This document shows, in pieces, positions 1 to 9,888 of a DNA stretch of 64,000 bases. A model generated the notes under the pieces. The model was not told the origin of the DNA and made no database searches. It saw only the letters and a program-made list of their open reading frames with translations. Position 1 is the stretch's first letter; every line of letters starts with the position of its first letter. Origin of the DNA: CAWUEZ02 sp963921355 (lineage in GTDB: Bacteria; Pseudomonadota; Alphaproteobacteria; Thalassobaculales; Thalassobaculaceae); contig OZ001190.1 of the NCBI GenBank assembly GCA_963921355.3, forward strand, positions 1,922,001 through 1,986,000. Reading direction: 5' to 3'. The position numbers and the translations under genes were made by a program.

Positions 1-17
1 TCCGATTGAAGCAGCGT

Positions 18-545
18 TTAGGGCGCGCGCTTCTCGAGCTCGGCGTCGGTGAAGGGCTGGATTTTCGGCCAGATCGCGTCGGCGATCCGGATGTTGTCGC
101 CGCGCTGAAGCTCCCAGATCACCTGAGTGCCCGGGTTCAGGAGCAGGTACAGCCGGTCATCGACGATCCGCCAGGCATACGGGTCAATCTGAAACTTGCG
201 CCCGGTCCGCACGCCGTAGGCGCAGAAGCCGCCATAGGCCGGCATAAACATGTCCGGGTCATCGATGAACGCCTGGCGGTTGGCGTCGTTGGCGAAATAG
301 TAGGTTGCGCCCTTATAGCGATGGGCGATCTGCGGGGAGCCCATGACGGGCCGGCCGTCGGTGAAATAGGCAACCGGGTCGAAGCCGTTCACCGCGACAC
401 CGGACTCGGTCAGGTTGAGGTCGACGTGATCGCCGGCCTCCGACCAGGCTGGTCGCGGGGCCATGATGGGGGTCAGAGCGGTCAATGCCAGCAGGCCGAA
501 GCCAAGCTGGCGTCGTGACAAGAATCCTCGGTTCGACTGTGCCAT
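18..545 (-). CDS. Tat-exported YHS domain-containing protein
   Basis: A 175-residue protein. The N-terminus carries a twin-arginine-like signal (SRRQLGFGLLALTAL) followed by a hydrophobic stretch and a cleavage-like AWSEA, so periplasmic export is likely. The mature part has a YHS-type core (NGFDPVAYFTDGRPV, then an HRYKGATYYFAN stretch and a YGGFCAYGV segment), a fold found in metal-associated and copper-related proteins. The exact role is unknown. The open frame extends upstream to 854, but that part reads antisense through the tRNA gene, and the ATG at 545 is the first one that gives a proper signal peptide. The stop is TAA. It is read away from the tRNA and appears to stand alone. Confidence 0.8.
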   Translation of the reverse strand: MAQSNRGFLSRRQLGFGLLALTALTPIMAPRPAWSEAGDHVDLNLTESGVAVNGFDPVAYFTDGRPVMGSPQIAHRYKGATYYFANDANRQAFIDDPDMFMPAYGGFCAYGVRTGRKFQIDPYAWRIVDDRLYLLLNPGTQVIWELQRGDNIRIADAIWPKIQPFTDAELEKRAP

Positions 546-655
546 TTCGCCTCTCTCCGTCCCGTGCCGACGGCAACCTCGTCGACGGTTCCCTGCCGTT
601 GGAAGGTTATGCAAAACCAGCGATCCGGCCAAGCGACTCCGGGGCTTGGCCTGCG

Positions 656-684
656 TTGACAAGCCCCTGCGGCACCTCGATAAG
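656..684 (+). promoter_or_regulatory. sigma70-type promoter of the tRNA gene
   Basis: A perfect -35 TTGACA (656-661) is followed by a 17-bp spacer and a -10-like GATAAG (679-684). Transcription would start about 20 bp before the mature tRNA. It is one of the clearest housekeeping promoters in the window. Confidence 0.6.
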
Positions 685-712
685 GGACCGGCATCGCAAG
701 TTGATGCGGGTT

Positions 713-788
713 GGGCCCGTAGTTCAGCGGTCAGAACGCGCCGCTCATAACGGTGTTGTCGCAGGTTCGAATCCTGCCGGGCCCACCA
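713..788 (+). tRNA. tRNA with anticodon CAU (Ile2 or elongator Met)
   Basis: A full cloverleaf can be drawn: acceptor stem GGGCCCG (713-719) with CGGGCCC (778-784), D stem GTTC/GAAC, anticodon stem CGCCG/CGGTG around loop CTCATAA (744-750), T arm GCAGG-TTCGAAT-CCTGC (761-777), and an encoded CCA at 786-788. The anticodon is CAT at 746-748. The general look resembles the bacterial tRNA-Ile(CAU) that TilS modifies to lysidine, but elongator tRNA-Met cannot be excluded by eye. Length is 76 nt. Confidence 0.9.
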
Positions 789-807
789 CCCTTCGCGCTC
801 CGCCGCT

Positions 808-3114
808 CTATTCTGCGGCGACGACCCGCTGGACCTTGGCCGGCTCGGCCGCATTCCCGACTGCTGACAGGGCGTCGGCCAATTGCCCCCAGTTGATCGG
901 CTTGGTCACATACCCTGAAAAGCCCATCGCCTTGTATTCGTTGATCCGGTCGACCATCGCGTCCGCCGTGAAGGCGACGATGTTGCGGACCTTCTCCGGC
1001 GCGGTTGCGCGGAGTTCCGCCAGCACGGCGGGTCCGTCCAGTTTCGGCATTCGAATGTCCATGAGGACGGCGTCATAGTCGGAGGCGAGGATCTTGCTCA
1101 GAGCTTCCTGGCCGTCGCGCGCGATGTCGAGGTGATGCAGTCCTCGGGCATTGAGAATGTCGACGACGAGGCGGCGGTTCATGTCGTTGTCGTCGACGAT
1201 CAGGAGACGGATGTCTGGATCGATCTCGACGCTCGGGTCCGCCGCCCGGACCGTCCGGCTCGCCATGCCCTGGTGAAGCCCCAGGGGCAGCGTCAGCGTG
1301 AACGTGGAGCCAATGCCGACTTCGCTGACGGCGGTGATTTCTCCGCCCATCGTTTTGGCAAGACGCCGACAGATCGCCAGGCCCAGGCCTGTCCCGTCCG
1401 TGGGCCGGTCTCGACTCTGGTCGACCTGGGCGAACGGGTCGAAAATCGCTTCGATCTCCTCCGCCGGAATTCCGACGCCGGTATCCCGGACGACGGCCGT
1501 GAACGTGGCTCCAGTGGCGATCTTCGCCGGATCCACGGTCAGCGCCACATGCACCGAACCCTTTTGCGTGAACTTGACAGCGTTGCCGACCAGGTTGAGC
1601 AGGATCTGCTTCAGGCGCACCGCATCGCCGATGACGGTCGGCCGCGGACCGGGGCCGGTGACGGTGAGTGAAAGGCCGATTCCTTTCGTCTGGGCGACAC
1701 CCGAGAACAGCGACTCGATGCCCTCGGTAACATGGTCGAGTTCGATCGGTTCCTCCTGAAAGGTCAGGAGGCCGGCTTCCAGCTTCGAGAGGTCCAGCAC
1801 GTCGTTCAGAATGTCCAGAAGGTGGATGCCGCTGCGCTTCAGCGTCTGCACGTGGCGCTGCTGCTCGGGCGTCAGTTGGGCCTGGGATAACAGGTCCCCA
1901 ACCGCCAGCATTCCGGTGAGGGGTGTGCGGATTTCGTGGCTCATGTTGGCGAGAAACGCCGACTTAAGCTCGGAGAGCTGCTCGGCGTGCTCCCGCGCTT
2001 CTTCCAATGCCATCTGCCGGGCACGCTCCGACGTGGCGTCGCGCACGGCGACAACCGTCATGGTCTCACCGCGGCTGACGACGGAGTTGAATGAGATCGT
2101 GACCGGGACGGACCGGCCGTCCTTGGTCCGCGCGTTCATGGGATGCCCGTTTGCCGCTTCGGTGGGGAGCGTCCCCGTAATGCTCCCGGTGGGATAGACT
2201 CTCGACGGCCCGGGCTTTTCAAGCGGAATCAGAGAGGCCGCGCGCCGACCGACGATCTCCCGCGGCTCATATCCGAGCAGGTCGTTGATCCGCTTGTTCG
2301 CCCGGACGATGGTTCCCGCGCCGTCGACGTACAGGATGACATCCGGCGCCTCTTCGATCAGCAGATCGACCTCTTCCAGCGCGCTTTGGAGGGTGTGGTG
2401 AACGGTATCGAGCCGGACAACGAAGATCGACAGGGCGACTCCCGACGCGATGACGATCAGAACAATGAGGGAGCCCCACGCGAACTTGGTTTCGATCTCG
2501 GCGATCAACCGGTCGTGGGTGGCGACGTGGGAGTCTTCGCGCGTTTCCAGCACTTTGGTGAGGGCTTGCAGCTGCTGCTGCGCCTCCAGGTCGACCCCGA
2601 GACCCTGCTGGTGTCCATCGGCGCCGTCCGCGCGCCTGCCGGCGGTCAAAGCGGTAAGCTGCTGGCGATACCGTTCCATCGCAACCTGGATGGCCGCGAT
2701 GGGCATGTCGATCCGGTAGCGCGCAAGGTGAGTTTCAAGCGCCTTCAGGCTTGTTTCGGCATCCGTCAGCTGCGCGTTGGCGATCTGGGCTTCCGACCAG
2801 TCCCCGCGCTCCGCGAAGTTCTGCATATGAAAAAGAAAACCGCCGTAACCCATCGCGGTCGACAGGTGCAGGACATCGCGCATGATCGTGACATGCTCAC
2901 GGTCATCCGCCTACCAGACCTGAGTGGCTCTCTGAACCGAGCTCTGCAGGTTCCAACTGAACGCGGCGAGCGCCAGAATGATCGCCATCGAAAGGCCGGC
3001 AATGATCATGACTTTCCAGGAGACCGGAGGTTTCCTGTCAGGAGCAACGTCGTCCTGCGAGATCACGGCGGCCGACGCCGGTTTCTGGGTCTGATCCGTG
3101 TTCATGGCGAGCAT
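808..3114 (-). pseudogene. hybrid sensor histidine kinase interrupted by an in-frame amber codon
   Basis: Read as one frame from ATG 3114 (or 3105), this encodes a membrane hybrid kinase of about 768 codons. The order is: a first membrane helix (VSWKVMIIAGLSMAIILAL), an extracytoplasmic sensor region with GYGGFLFHMQN, a second helix (SLIVLIVIASGVALSIFVV), a PAS domain, HisKA (FLANMSHEIRTPLTG), HATPase_c (NLVGNAVKFT; GTGLGLAICRRL), and a C-terminal receiver (LLIVDDNDMNRR; VLMDIRMPKLDG). A TAG at 2911-2913 lies inside the sensor region, between QVW and ADDREHVTIM, in the same frame on both sides. The downstream 691-codon part (ATG 2883) would lack the first helix, so a normal receptor topology needs read-through or a sequence correction. 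The natural stop is also TAG. The gene is divergent from otsB. Confidence 0.8.
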
Positions 3115-3292
3115 AATTAGGGAAAATACTTACTAAATCCTGAATGAGTACGTATGTGCTCAAAGGGCCTGGCCGTGGTGGCCCGCTCGCTCGCGACCGG
3201 CGGTAGCCTGCGCTATGGTATTCGGGCTTGCCGGCGATCGGCCGCAGATGTCGGTGGCCTAGTCCGGAACCCGCCACGGCCCATCCATTGCC

Positions 3293-4063
3293 ATGACCCC
3301 GACAGATCGGCCGACCGCATCGGTGCACAGTGCGATCCGCCCGCCAGACCCTCAGCGGGACTGGGCGTATTTCCTCGATTTCGATGGCACGCTGGTGGAC
3401 ATTGCACCCACGCCCGACGCCATTGTCGTCGCCCCTCGGCTGACCGCCGTGCTGGGCGACGTCCTGCAGGCGACCGGCGGGGCCCTCATGGTGGTCAGCG
3501 GGCGCCCGTTGTCCGAGATCGACCGGTTCCTGGCGCCCCTGCGTCTTCCAGCCGCCGCCCAGCATGGGGGGGAACGGCGCTACCCGGACGGCCGGGTCGA
3601 GCGGCCCCCGGCTGATCCTGGGCTGTCGACGGCGGCTGAGCGACTCCGGTCATTCTGCGCCGACCGTCCGGGAGCCCTGATGGAGGAGAAGCACAGCTCC
3701 GTCACCCTGCACTACCGAGGCGCTCCGGACGTGGCGTCCGAGGCTCTGGCGGTCATGGAGAACATCGCCGCGCAGTTGGGCTCCCGATATCGTCTGCTGC
3801 GCGGCAAGATGGTCCTTGAACTGAAGCCGGAGAGCATCGACAAGGGCAGGGCGATTGCCGCAGTCATGGAGGAGGCTCCGTTCGCGGGACGTCGCCCGGT
3901 CATGGTGGGCGACGACCGAACCGACGAGGATGGGTTTCTGGTGGTCAACGCGCGGGGGGGCGTTTCGGTTCATGTCGGGACCAGCCTCGCGGATTCCGCC
4001 GCGCGCTATCTGCTGACGTCGCCGGCGGCGGTGCGGGCGTGGTTGGGGCGGTTGTCGGAGTAG
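3293..4063 (+). CDS. otsB: trehalose-6-phosphate phosphatase (OtsB)
   Basis: A 256-residue HAD-superfamily phosphatase that removes phosphate from trehalose 6-phosphate, the second step of the OtsAB pathway. Motif I is DFDGTLVDIAP (nucleophile and acid/base Asp), motif II is VVSGRP, the motif III region is ELKPESIDKGRAI, and motif IV is MVGDDRTDEDGF. Length is normal for bacterial OtsB. The stop is TAG (4061-4063). GH15 follows 42 bp later on the same strand. otsA lies 6 kb away on the opposite strand, so the two synthetic genes are not in one operon. Confidence 0.93.
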   Translation: MTPTDRPTASVHSAIRPPDPQRDWAYFLDFDGTLVDIAPTPDAIVVAPRLTAVLGDVLQATGGALMVVSGRPLSEIDRFLAPLRLPAAAQHGGERRYPDGRVERPPADPGLSTAAERLRSFCADRPGALMEEKHSSVTLHYRGAPDVASEALAVMENIAAQLGSRYRLLRGKMVLELKPESIDKGRAIAAVMEEAPFAGRRPVMVGDDRTDEDGFLVVNARGGVSVHVGTSLADSAARYLLTSPAAVRAWLGRLSE

Positions 4064-4105
4064 GGATGCCGCGTCGCGCGGCCCGAGTTTGGAAAGATGC
4101 GCTGA

Positions 4106-5893
4106 ATGTCGACCCTCGATCTTGGAATCATTGGCAACTGTAATTTCAGTGCGCTCGTCGAGTCCGGCGGGCGGATCGTCTGGTGCTGCCAGCCGCAGTT
4201 CGATGGCGACCCGGTCTTCAACGCGTTGCTGACCAACGATCCGAGCGGAGAACGCGGCGGTTTCTTCGACCTGGCGCTGGACGGCGAGGTCGATCGAGAT
4301 CAGCGTTACATCGAAAACACAGCGGTCCTGGTGACGACGCTGACGGCGGCGGACGGGTCCTGCCTGCGGATCACGGATTTCGCCCCGCGAATGCGGCAAC
4401 GGTCGAGGATCTTCCGGCCTTCGACCCTGGTCCGGCACGTTCAGCCGTTGTCGGGAACGCCGCGGATTACCGTGAAGGTCCGGCCGACCTTCGAGTATGG
4501 GGCTGAGGCGCCACGTATCACCCGCGGCTCCAACCATATCCGCTACGTTGGCCCGAATCTGGTGCTGCGCCTGACGACCGACGCGACGGTTTCCTATGTG
4601 ATGGAGGAAACGCCCTTCCAACTGCGCCGGCCCCTGACCTTCCTTCTCGGCGAGGACGAGACCGTTTCGGGATCCGTTTCCGAGATATCGCGGTCCTGGT
4701 ACGACGCGACCGTCAACTACTGGCGCGACTGGGCCCGGTCGCTGTCGGTGCCGTTCGAGTGGCAGGACGCGGTGATCCGCGCTGCCATCACCCTGAAACT
4801 GTGCACTTTCGAAGAGACCGGCGCGGTGATCGCCGCCGCCACCACGTCGGTGCCCGAGGCGGCGAATACCGTGCGGTGCTGGGACTACCGTTACTGCTGG
4901 CTGCGCGACAGCTACTTCGTGATCCACGCGTTGAACCGGCTGTCGGCGACGCTGACCATGGAGCACTATCTGGAGTTCATCACCAACGTGGTGGCGACCA
5001 GCACCGTCGAAGACCTTCGCCCGCTCTACTCCATCGCCCTGCAACGGGATCTTACCGAGCACACCGTTGAAGCTCTGCCCGGGTATCGTGGGAATGGTCC
5101 GGTGCGGGTCGGCAACGAGGCCTATCTGCAGAAACAGAACGATGTCTACGGCTCGGTCGTGCTGTCGCTGACCCAGAGCTTCTTCGACCGCCGTCTGACC
5201 CAGCCCGGCGACATCAGCCTGTTTCGCCAGCTGGAAGCGCTCGGCGAGAAGGCGGCGGAGGCGTTCGACACGCCGGATGCCGGCATCTGGGAACTGCGGA
5301 CCCGGGAGAGCGTGCACACCTTCTCCGCGGTCATGTGCTGGGCGGCGGTTGATCGCCTCGCCCGGATCGCCGCCCATCTCGGCCTCGCCGACGAAGCCCG
5401 CCGCTGGCAGCACCGGGCGGCGGAAATGCGGGCCGTCATCGAAGAAAGGGCCTGGAACCCGTCGTTGGGGGCGTTCACGTCGACCTTCGAGGGTGACGAG
5501 CTCGACGCCAGCCAGTTGCTCCTGCACGAACTCGGCTTCCTCCGGGCCGATGATCCGCGGTTTGTCTCGACCGTGGACGCCATCGGGAAGCGGTTGCGGA
5601 TGGGCAATCATCTCCTGCGCTACGCGGCACCGGACGATTTCGGGATGCCGGAAACCGCCTTCACCATCTGCACCTTCTGGTACATCGAAGCGTTGGCATC
5701 GATCGGCCAACTGGACGAAGCGCGCAGTCTGTTCGAGTACATCCTGGAATGCCGAAATCCCTTGGGATTGCTGTCGGAGGATATCGACCCGGAGACCGGC
5801 GAGCTTTGGGGCAACTTCCCCCAGACCTACTCCATGGTTGGCCTGATAACCTGCGCGATGCGGCTCAGCAAGAACTGGGAGGAAGCCTACTAA
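4106..5893 (+). CDS. glycoside hydrolase family 15 protein (glucoamylase/trehalase type)
   Basis: A 595-residue protein of the bacterial GH15 architecture: an N-terminal beta-sandwich that begins LGIIGNCNFSALV, then an (alpha/alpha)6 barrel. Family landmarks are RCWDYRYCWLRDS, the YRGNGPVRVGNEAYLQKQND stretch with YGS after it, IWELR with HTFSAVMCWAAVDR, and GLLSEDIDPETGELWGNFPQ near the end. These contain the acidic residues expected for the inverting mechanism. No signal peptide is seen, so it is cytosolic. Bacterial GH15 enzymes include glucoamylases, glucodextranases and trehalases. The otsB/GH65/otsA neighbourhood favours trehalose or a trehalose-derived substrate, but that is inference from context. 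Confidence 0.88.
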   Translation: MSTLDLGIIGNCNFSALVESGGRIVWCCQPQFDGDPVFNALLTNDPSGERGGFFDLALDGEVDRDQRYIENTAVLVTTLTAADGSCLRITDFAPRMRQRSRIFRPSTLVRHVQPLSGTPRITVKVRPTFEYGAEAPRITRGSNHIRYVGPNLVLRLTTDATVSYVMEETPFQLRRPLTFLLGEDETVSGSVSEISRSWYDATVNYWRDWARSLSVPFEWQDAVIRAAITLKLCTFEETGAVIAAATTSVPEAANTVRCWDYRYCWLRDSYFVIHALNRLSATLTMEHYLEFITNVVATSTVEDLRPLYSIALQRDLTEHTVEALPGYRGNGPVRVGNEAYLQKQNDVYGSVVLSLTQSFFDRRLTQPGDISLFRQLEALGEKAAEAFDTPDAGIWELRTRESVHTFSAVMCWAAVDRLARIAAHLGLADEARRWQHRAAEMRAVIEERAWNPSLGAFTSTFEGDELDASQLLLHELGFLRADDPRFVSTVDAIGKRLRMGNHLLRYAAPDDFGMPETAFTICTFWYIEALASIGQLDEARSLFEYILECRNPLGLLSEDIDPETGELWGNFPQTYSMVGLITCAMRLSKNWEEAY

Positions 5894-5924
5894 CTTCTGG
5901 TTCGGAGCGGTTCGCGGCGTCGGT

Positions 5925-6494
5925 CTAGAGCCTATCGATCGGAACGAAATAGACAATCGACGTGTCGAACACCCTCTCGGCATGCTCGGCCCTGTCGTCT
6001 TGGACTTCCGATCGATAGTCGGTGAGCCCGATCACGAAGTTCTTGGAGCTGCTCTCGTCACGGGCAGGCAGGATGAGCCTTTCGCCAACGCGAAAGGTGG
6101 TCCTTTGCGGGTAAACGACACCCCACCCGACGCTGGCCAGATTCTCGGTCACCATCCTGTGCCACCGGTTCGCGACACGATCCGCGGTCTTGCTGTCGAA
6201 CAACTCGTCAACGCTCGCGCCTCGCAGCGACCGGCCGAACACGTCCGTGATCTGCTCGCCTCCGAGCCGGTACACAGGCCGGCCCACCGAAGGTACCTCC
6301 GCCAACCAGATGTTGGGCAACAAACCCAACCTGCTCATGTCGATCGGGTCCAGATCGTCCTTGAGCGGCACTTCGGTCGGCCGGGTTCTCTTGGATTTCC
6401 GATAGCCGAGGAAACGAAAGATCTTCTCCGAGGAGATGTTCTCGATCTTGTCGTAGATCTCCTCCTGATCGGGAACTCTGCCGGTGAATATCAT
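5925..6494 (-). CDS. PAS_5-type PAS domain protein
   Basis: A 189-residue soluble protein that fits the alphaproteobacterial PAS_5 family: an acidic DPIDMSRLGLLPNIWLAEV strand, then YRLGGEQITDVFGRSL, then GERLILPARD. No output domain is fused, so it may act as a stand-alone sensor or adaptor, and the ligand is unknown. Similar domains occur twice more in this window: a complete one near 56.5 kb, and the N-terminal domain of the frameshifted kinase near 40.8 kb. It sits between GH15 and the GH65 fusion with no sign of an operon with either. The stop is TAG. Confidence 0.75.
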   Translation of the reverse strand: MIFTGRVPDQEEIYDKIENISSEKIFRFLGYRKSKRTRPTEVPLKDDLDPIDMSRLGLLPNIWLAEVPSVGRPVYRLGGEQITDVFGRSLRGASVDELFDSKTADRVANRWHRMVTENLASVGWGVVYPQRTTFRVGERLILPARDESSSKNFVIGLTDYRSEVQDDRAEHAERVFDTSIVYFVPIDRL

Positions 6495-6594
6495 CGCCCA
6501 TCCAGTCGAGGTTTCTTTGGCGATGCGCTCATCCGACGTTCCCCATTTGCATTAAATCATACCATAGTGTGGTTCGATCATCGCACCGGTCAAG

Positions 6595-9500
6595 TTATTG
6601 GCCCGCGATGAGACCTTCTCGAGGTTCTTCGCGCTCGCCGCTCTGACGCCGGATCAGACGGAACGTGTAGGTGTCGCCGGCTGAGACGTCGCGCACGCGT
6701 CCGCGATAGGCGACAGTGATCGCGGGCGCGCTGACCTGGAGGCTGGTGATCCGAAGCTGGTGGTGGTTGGCGTCAATCTCCAGGATCTGGCGCCGGTAGC
6801 GCAGCCGGACCTTCACCCGGCTGAGATTATCGGGCAGGGCCGGATCGAAATGCAGGACGTTGGCCCGCATTTCGATCCCGAGATAGCACCGCTGGATCAG
6901 ATCGATGGTGCCGGCCATGGCACCGACATGGATCCCCTCCTGGGTCGTGCCACCTTGGGTATCGGCGATGTCGCTCTCGAGCGCGTCCTGAAACAGATGC
7001 CAGGACCGTGCCCGGTCGGACCGGGCGAGGACCCAGGAATGGGCAATTCTGCTCAGCGTCGATCCATGCGATGTGCGTGCCAGGTAGTAGTCGATGGTGC
7101 GCGGGATGAGATCAGGCTGGAACGGATAGCCGAGCTGCTCGAACAGGACCCGCAGTTCATCGGCGGAGAAAAGGTAGAACAGCATGAGGACGTCGGCCTG
7201 CTTGGACGCCTTGTAGCGGTTGGTACTGTCGCCTTCCGCCTCGAGGATCCGGTCCAGGCGTTGGATGTCGCCGTAGCGTGCGGCGTAGCCGGCCCAGTCG
7301 AACTCCTCCAGATCGCTGTAGCCGTCGAACTGGCTCAGGATGCCGTCTTCATGGAACGGGACCTTGAGCTTACGGCTGATGTCCTGCCAGCGGTCGAGCT
7401 CCTCCAGATCCAGGCTGATCCTTGCGCATAGCTTGCGACTGTGCAGTTTCGGCAGCAGTTCGGCGACATCGCAGGCCCGGCTCAGGACCCAGGCTGCCAT
7501 CACGTTGGTGTAGGTGTTGTTGTCGAGGCCGGTTTCGTCCTCCGGGGCCGTACCCGGATAGCCGGTATGGTACTCGTCCGGGCCCACCACACCCTTGATC
7601 TCGTAACGGTCGATGGTGGGGTTGTAGGTCGCGATGCTGGCCCAGAACCGGGCGATCTCCAGCATCATCTCGGCGCCGTAGAAGTACAGAAACTCGTGGT
7701 CGTCCGTGGCCTGGTGGTACTGCCAGATGTTGTACGCGATCGCCGCGCTGACATGGCGCTGGCGGTGGGTGTTGTCCGGGACCCACCGCTGGGAGTTCGG
7801 ATTGAAATGGAGGCGCTGGCTCTCCTCGCGGCCGTTGCTGCCGCTTTGCCATGGGAACATCGCTCCCTGATAGCCGGCCGACTGCGCTGCCCTGCGGGCT
7901 TCCGGGAGCCGGCGGTGGCGGTAGCGCAGCAGCGCCCGGGTGAGATTCGGCATCCGCAGGCTCAGGAACGGAAAGATGAACAGCTCGTCCCAGAAGACAT
8001 GGCCGCGATAGGCCTCACCGTGCCATCCGCGCGCCGGCACGCCGACATCGCGTTCGGCGCTGTGTTCGGAGACAGTTTGGAGCAGATGGAAGATGTAGAC
8101 CCGGAGTTTGAGCTCCGTGTCCACCGTTCCGTGGTCTTCCAGGGTGATGTCGCATTCATCCCAGATCTGTTGCCAGGCCACGCCATGGTCGGCCAGGAGA
8201 CCTGTGAAGCGGCCCGCATGGGCCAGAGCGCGCTTGGCTTCCAGCCCGGGCTCGGAGATCGCTGAGTCACGCGACGTGTGCAGCGAAACGACCTTCTCGA
8301 CCGTAACACTCCGACCTTCCTGCAGATTGAATGCGAGATCCTGGAAGAGCTTGTCCTCTCCGAGTTCCGTGCGCCGGTCGGCATCGACCTCGCCGAGGTC
8401 GTCGAAGATCCGGGTCCGGGCGGCCATGGCAACGTGGATAAGGGACTGGTTGGTTCGAGCGCGCAGGAACATGACGTCCCCCAGATGGTCGAGCTCGAGT
8501 GTGTCCAGATGGCGATTGGTGAGCGCCTGGTAGCGCGGCACGTTGGCGTTGACCACGCTGCCGTCGAGCCCGCCGCGGACGATCACGTGGCCTTGCCAGT
8601 CTTCCGCCGTCAACTCGACGGAGAGGGCGGCGAGGTGCGGATCGGCCATGCTGACGATCCTGCGCTCGGTCCATCGCGAGGTTCGGGACTCCCGATCGCG
8701 AAAGCGGATACGCCGCTCCAGAACACCGGTTCGCAGGTCCAGGCACTGCCGAAAAGTGAGGATCTCGACCCGATCGAGGCTGAACCAGTCGCCACCTTCA
8801 ATCCGGAACGTCAAAGGCAGCCAGTTCGGTAGATTCACCAGATCTTCGTTCTCAATCAGACGCCCGCCGATCTCCGTTGTCAGCCGGTTGTAACCGCCGG
8901 CCAGATAGGTTCCAGGGTAGTGGATTTCGTTGGCGGTGCTGTTCGGGGCAGCACCTCGGGCTGCGAAATACCCGTTTCCGAGCGTGCAGAGTGCCTCGCG
9001 GTGTTTCTCGCGGGCCGGATCGTAGCTCTCGTACACGAAATGCCAGCCATCTGCAGGGGTCCCTGGATCGCGGCCGGCCTCCGGAGGCGTGCGCGTGCGA
9101 GGAGGATCTTCGGCCTGCCAAGAGGCGAGCACATCCGGCAAACCGTCGATGCCATTGAGGGCCATGTCGGCGCCGGCCTCACGGAGACGCTCTACCTGAT
9201 CGTCCGGCGCCGCGCCGAGCACCAGGGCGAACTCTCCCGCGACCGCGGCCCGAATACCCGCGACCGAATCCTCGACGACGGCAGTCTGCGCCGGCGCAGC
9301 CCCGAGGCGTCGCGCGGCTTCGAGAAGCATCGCCGGGTCGGGCTTTCCGGGAAGGCCGAGACGGCGGAGGTCGTTGCCATCGACGCAGGTGTCGAAGGCG
9401 TCTGGCAGACCGGCCCGCTTCAGAACGGCGGCGGCATTTCGGCTCGAGGTGAACAACCCGAGGGCGACGCCGTCGTCCCGCAACCGGGCCAGGGCGGCCT

Positions 9501-9888
9501 GGACGCCGGGCAGGACGGCGACCCCGTTCTCCCGAATGTCCGCCAGAAAGTGCGCGTTCTTCAGCCCTGCGATCGCGGCAACCGAACCGGTCCCCGGCGG
9601 ATCGTTGTCCCCGCCGTCGGGAACCACGATACCGCGCGAGCCGAGAAAACTCGTGATGCCGTCTTGGCGTGGCTTTCCGTCGACGAACTGCCGGAAGTCG
9701 GCCTCCATGTCGAATGGTATGGGCGGGTCCTGCCCGTTCTCTGTGCTGTCTGCCAGAACGGCATCAAACGCACGCTTCCAGGCGCGGGCGTGGGTGGAGG
9801 CCGTGTCGGTGATGACCCCATCCATGTCGAACAGGACAGCCGCGAGCGCCCGTGTCTGGCGATGGTGTCCGGTTGCGGGTGGCGTCAT
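6595..9888 (-). CDS. HAD/beta-phosphoglucomutase-GH65 glycoside phosphorylase fusion
   Basis: A 1097-residue bifunctional enzyme. Residues 1 to about 260 form a HAD domain of beta-phosphoglucomutase type (VLFDMDGVITDTA; LFTSSRN; GKPDP; VVEDSVAGIRAA). The rest is a GH65 phosphorylase with the catalytic loop VVGPDEYHTGYPG followed by NNTYTNVMAAWVL, and a phosphate-binding loop TSHGSTLSRIAHSW. GH65 phosphorylases split an alpha-glucoside such as trehalose, trehalose 6-phosphate or kojibiose to beta-glucose 1-phosphate, which the mutase domain would turn into glucose 6-phosphate. The start at 9888 is set by a 4-bp ATGA overlap with the otsA stop. The block ties trehalose synthesis to phosphorolysis. 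The true substrate is not settled by sequence. Confidence 0.9.
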   Translation of the reverse strand: MTPPATGHHRQTRALAAVLFDMDGVITDTASTHARAWKRAFDAVLADSTENGQDPPIPFDMEADFRQFVDGKPRQDGITSFLGSRGIVVPDGGDNDPPGTGSVAAIAGLKNAHFLADIRENGVAVLPGVQAALARLRDDGVALGLFTSSRNAAAVLKRAGLPDAFDTCVDGNDLRRLGLPGKPDPAMLLEAARRLGAAPAQTAVVEDSVAGIRAAVAGEFALVLGAAPDDQVERLREAGADMALNGIDGLPDVLASWQAEDPPRTRTPPEAGRDPGTPADGWHFVYESYDPAREKHREALCTLGNGYFAARGAAPNSTANEIHYPGTYLAGGYNRLTTEIGGRLIENEDLVNLPNWLPLTFRIEGGDWFSLDRVEILTFRQCLDLRTGVLERRIRFRDRESRTSRWTERRIVSMADPHLAALSVELTAEDWQGHVIVRGGLDGSVVNANVPRYQALTNRHLDTLELDHLGDVMFLRARTNQSLIHVAMAARTRIFDDLGEVDADRRTELGEDKLFQDLAFNLQEGRSVTVEKVVSLHTSRDSAISEPGLEAKRALAHAGRFTGLLADHGVAWQQIWDECDITLEDHGTVDTELKLRVYIFHLLQTVSEHSAERDVGVPARGWHGEAYRGHVFWDELFIFPFLSLRMPNLTRALLRYRHRRLPEARRAAQSAGYQGAMFPWQSGSNGREESQRLHFNPNSQRWVPDNTHRQRHVSAAIAYNIWQYHQATDDHEFLYFYGAEMMLEIARFWASIATYNPTIDRYEIKGVVGPDEYHTGYPGTAPEDETGLDNNTYTNVMAAWVLSRACDVAELLPKLHSRKLCARISLDLEELDRWQDISRKLKVPFHEDGILSQFDGYSDLEEFDWAGYAARYGDIQRLDRILEAEGDSTNRYKASKQADVLMLFYLFSADELRVLFEQLGYPFQPDLIPRTIDYYLARTSHGSTLSRIAHSWVLARSDRARSWHLFQDALESDIADTQGGTTQEGIHVGAMAGTIDLIQRCYLGIEMRANVLHFDPALPDNLSRVKVRLRYRRQILEIDANHHQLRITSLQVSAPAITVAYRGRVRDVSAGDTYTFRLIRRQSGEREEPREGLIAGQ

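Noticed and set aside
546..854. N-terminal extension of the YHS protein gene
   Set aside because: This part reads antisense through the tRNA gene and gives the well-known WWARQDSNLR artefact. The signal peptide starts at 545.
2143..3120. 325-codon plus-strand open frame
   Set aside because: Antisense to the hybrid kinase; its composition is Arg/Gly/Asp rich with no domain.
3650..5983. 777-codon open frame on the minus strand
   Set aside because: It is antisense to otsB and the GH15 gene, which have full family motifs. The long frame is a high-GC codon-bias shadow.
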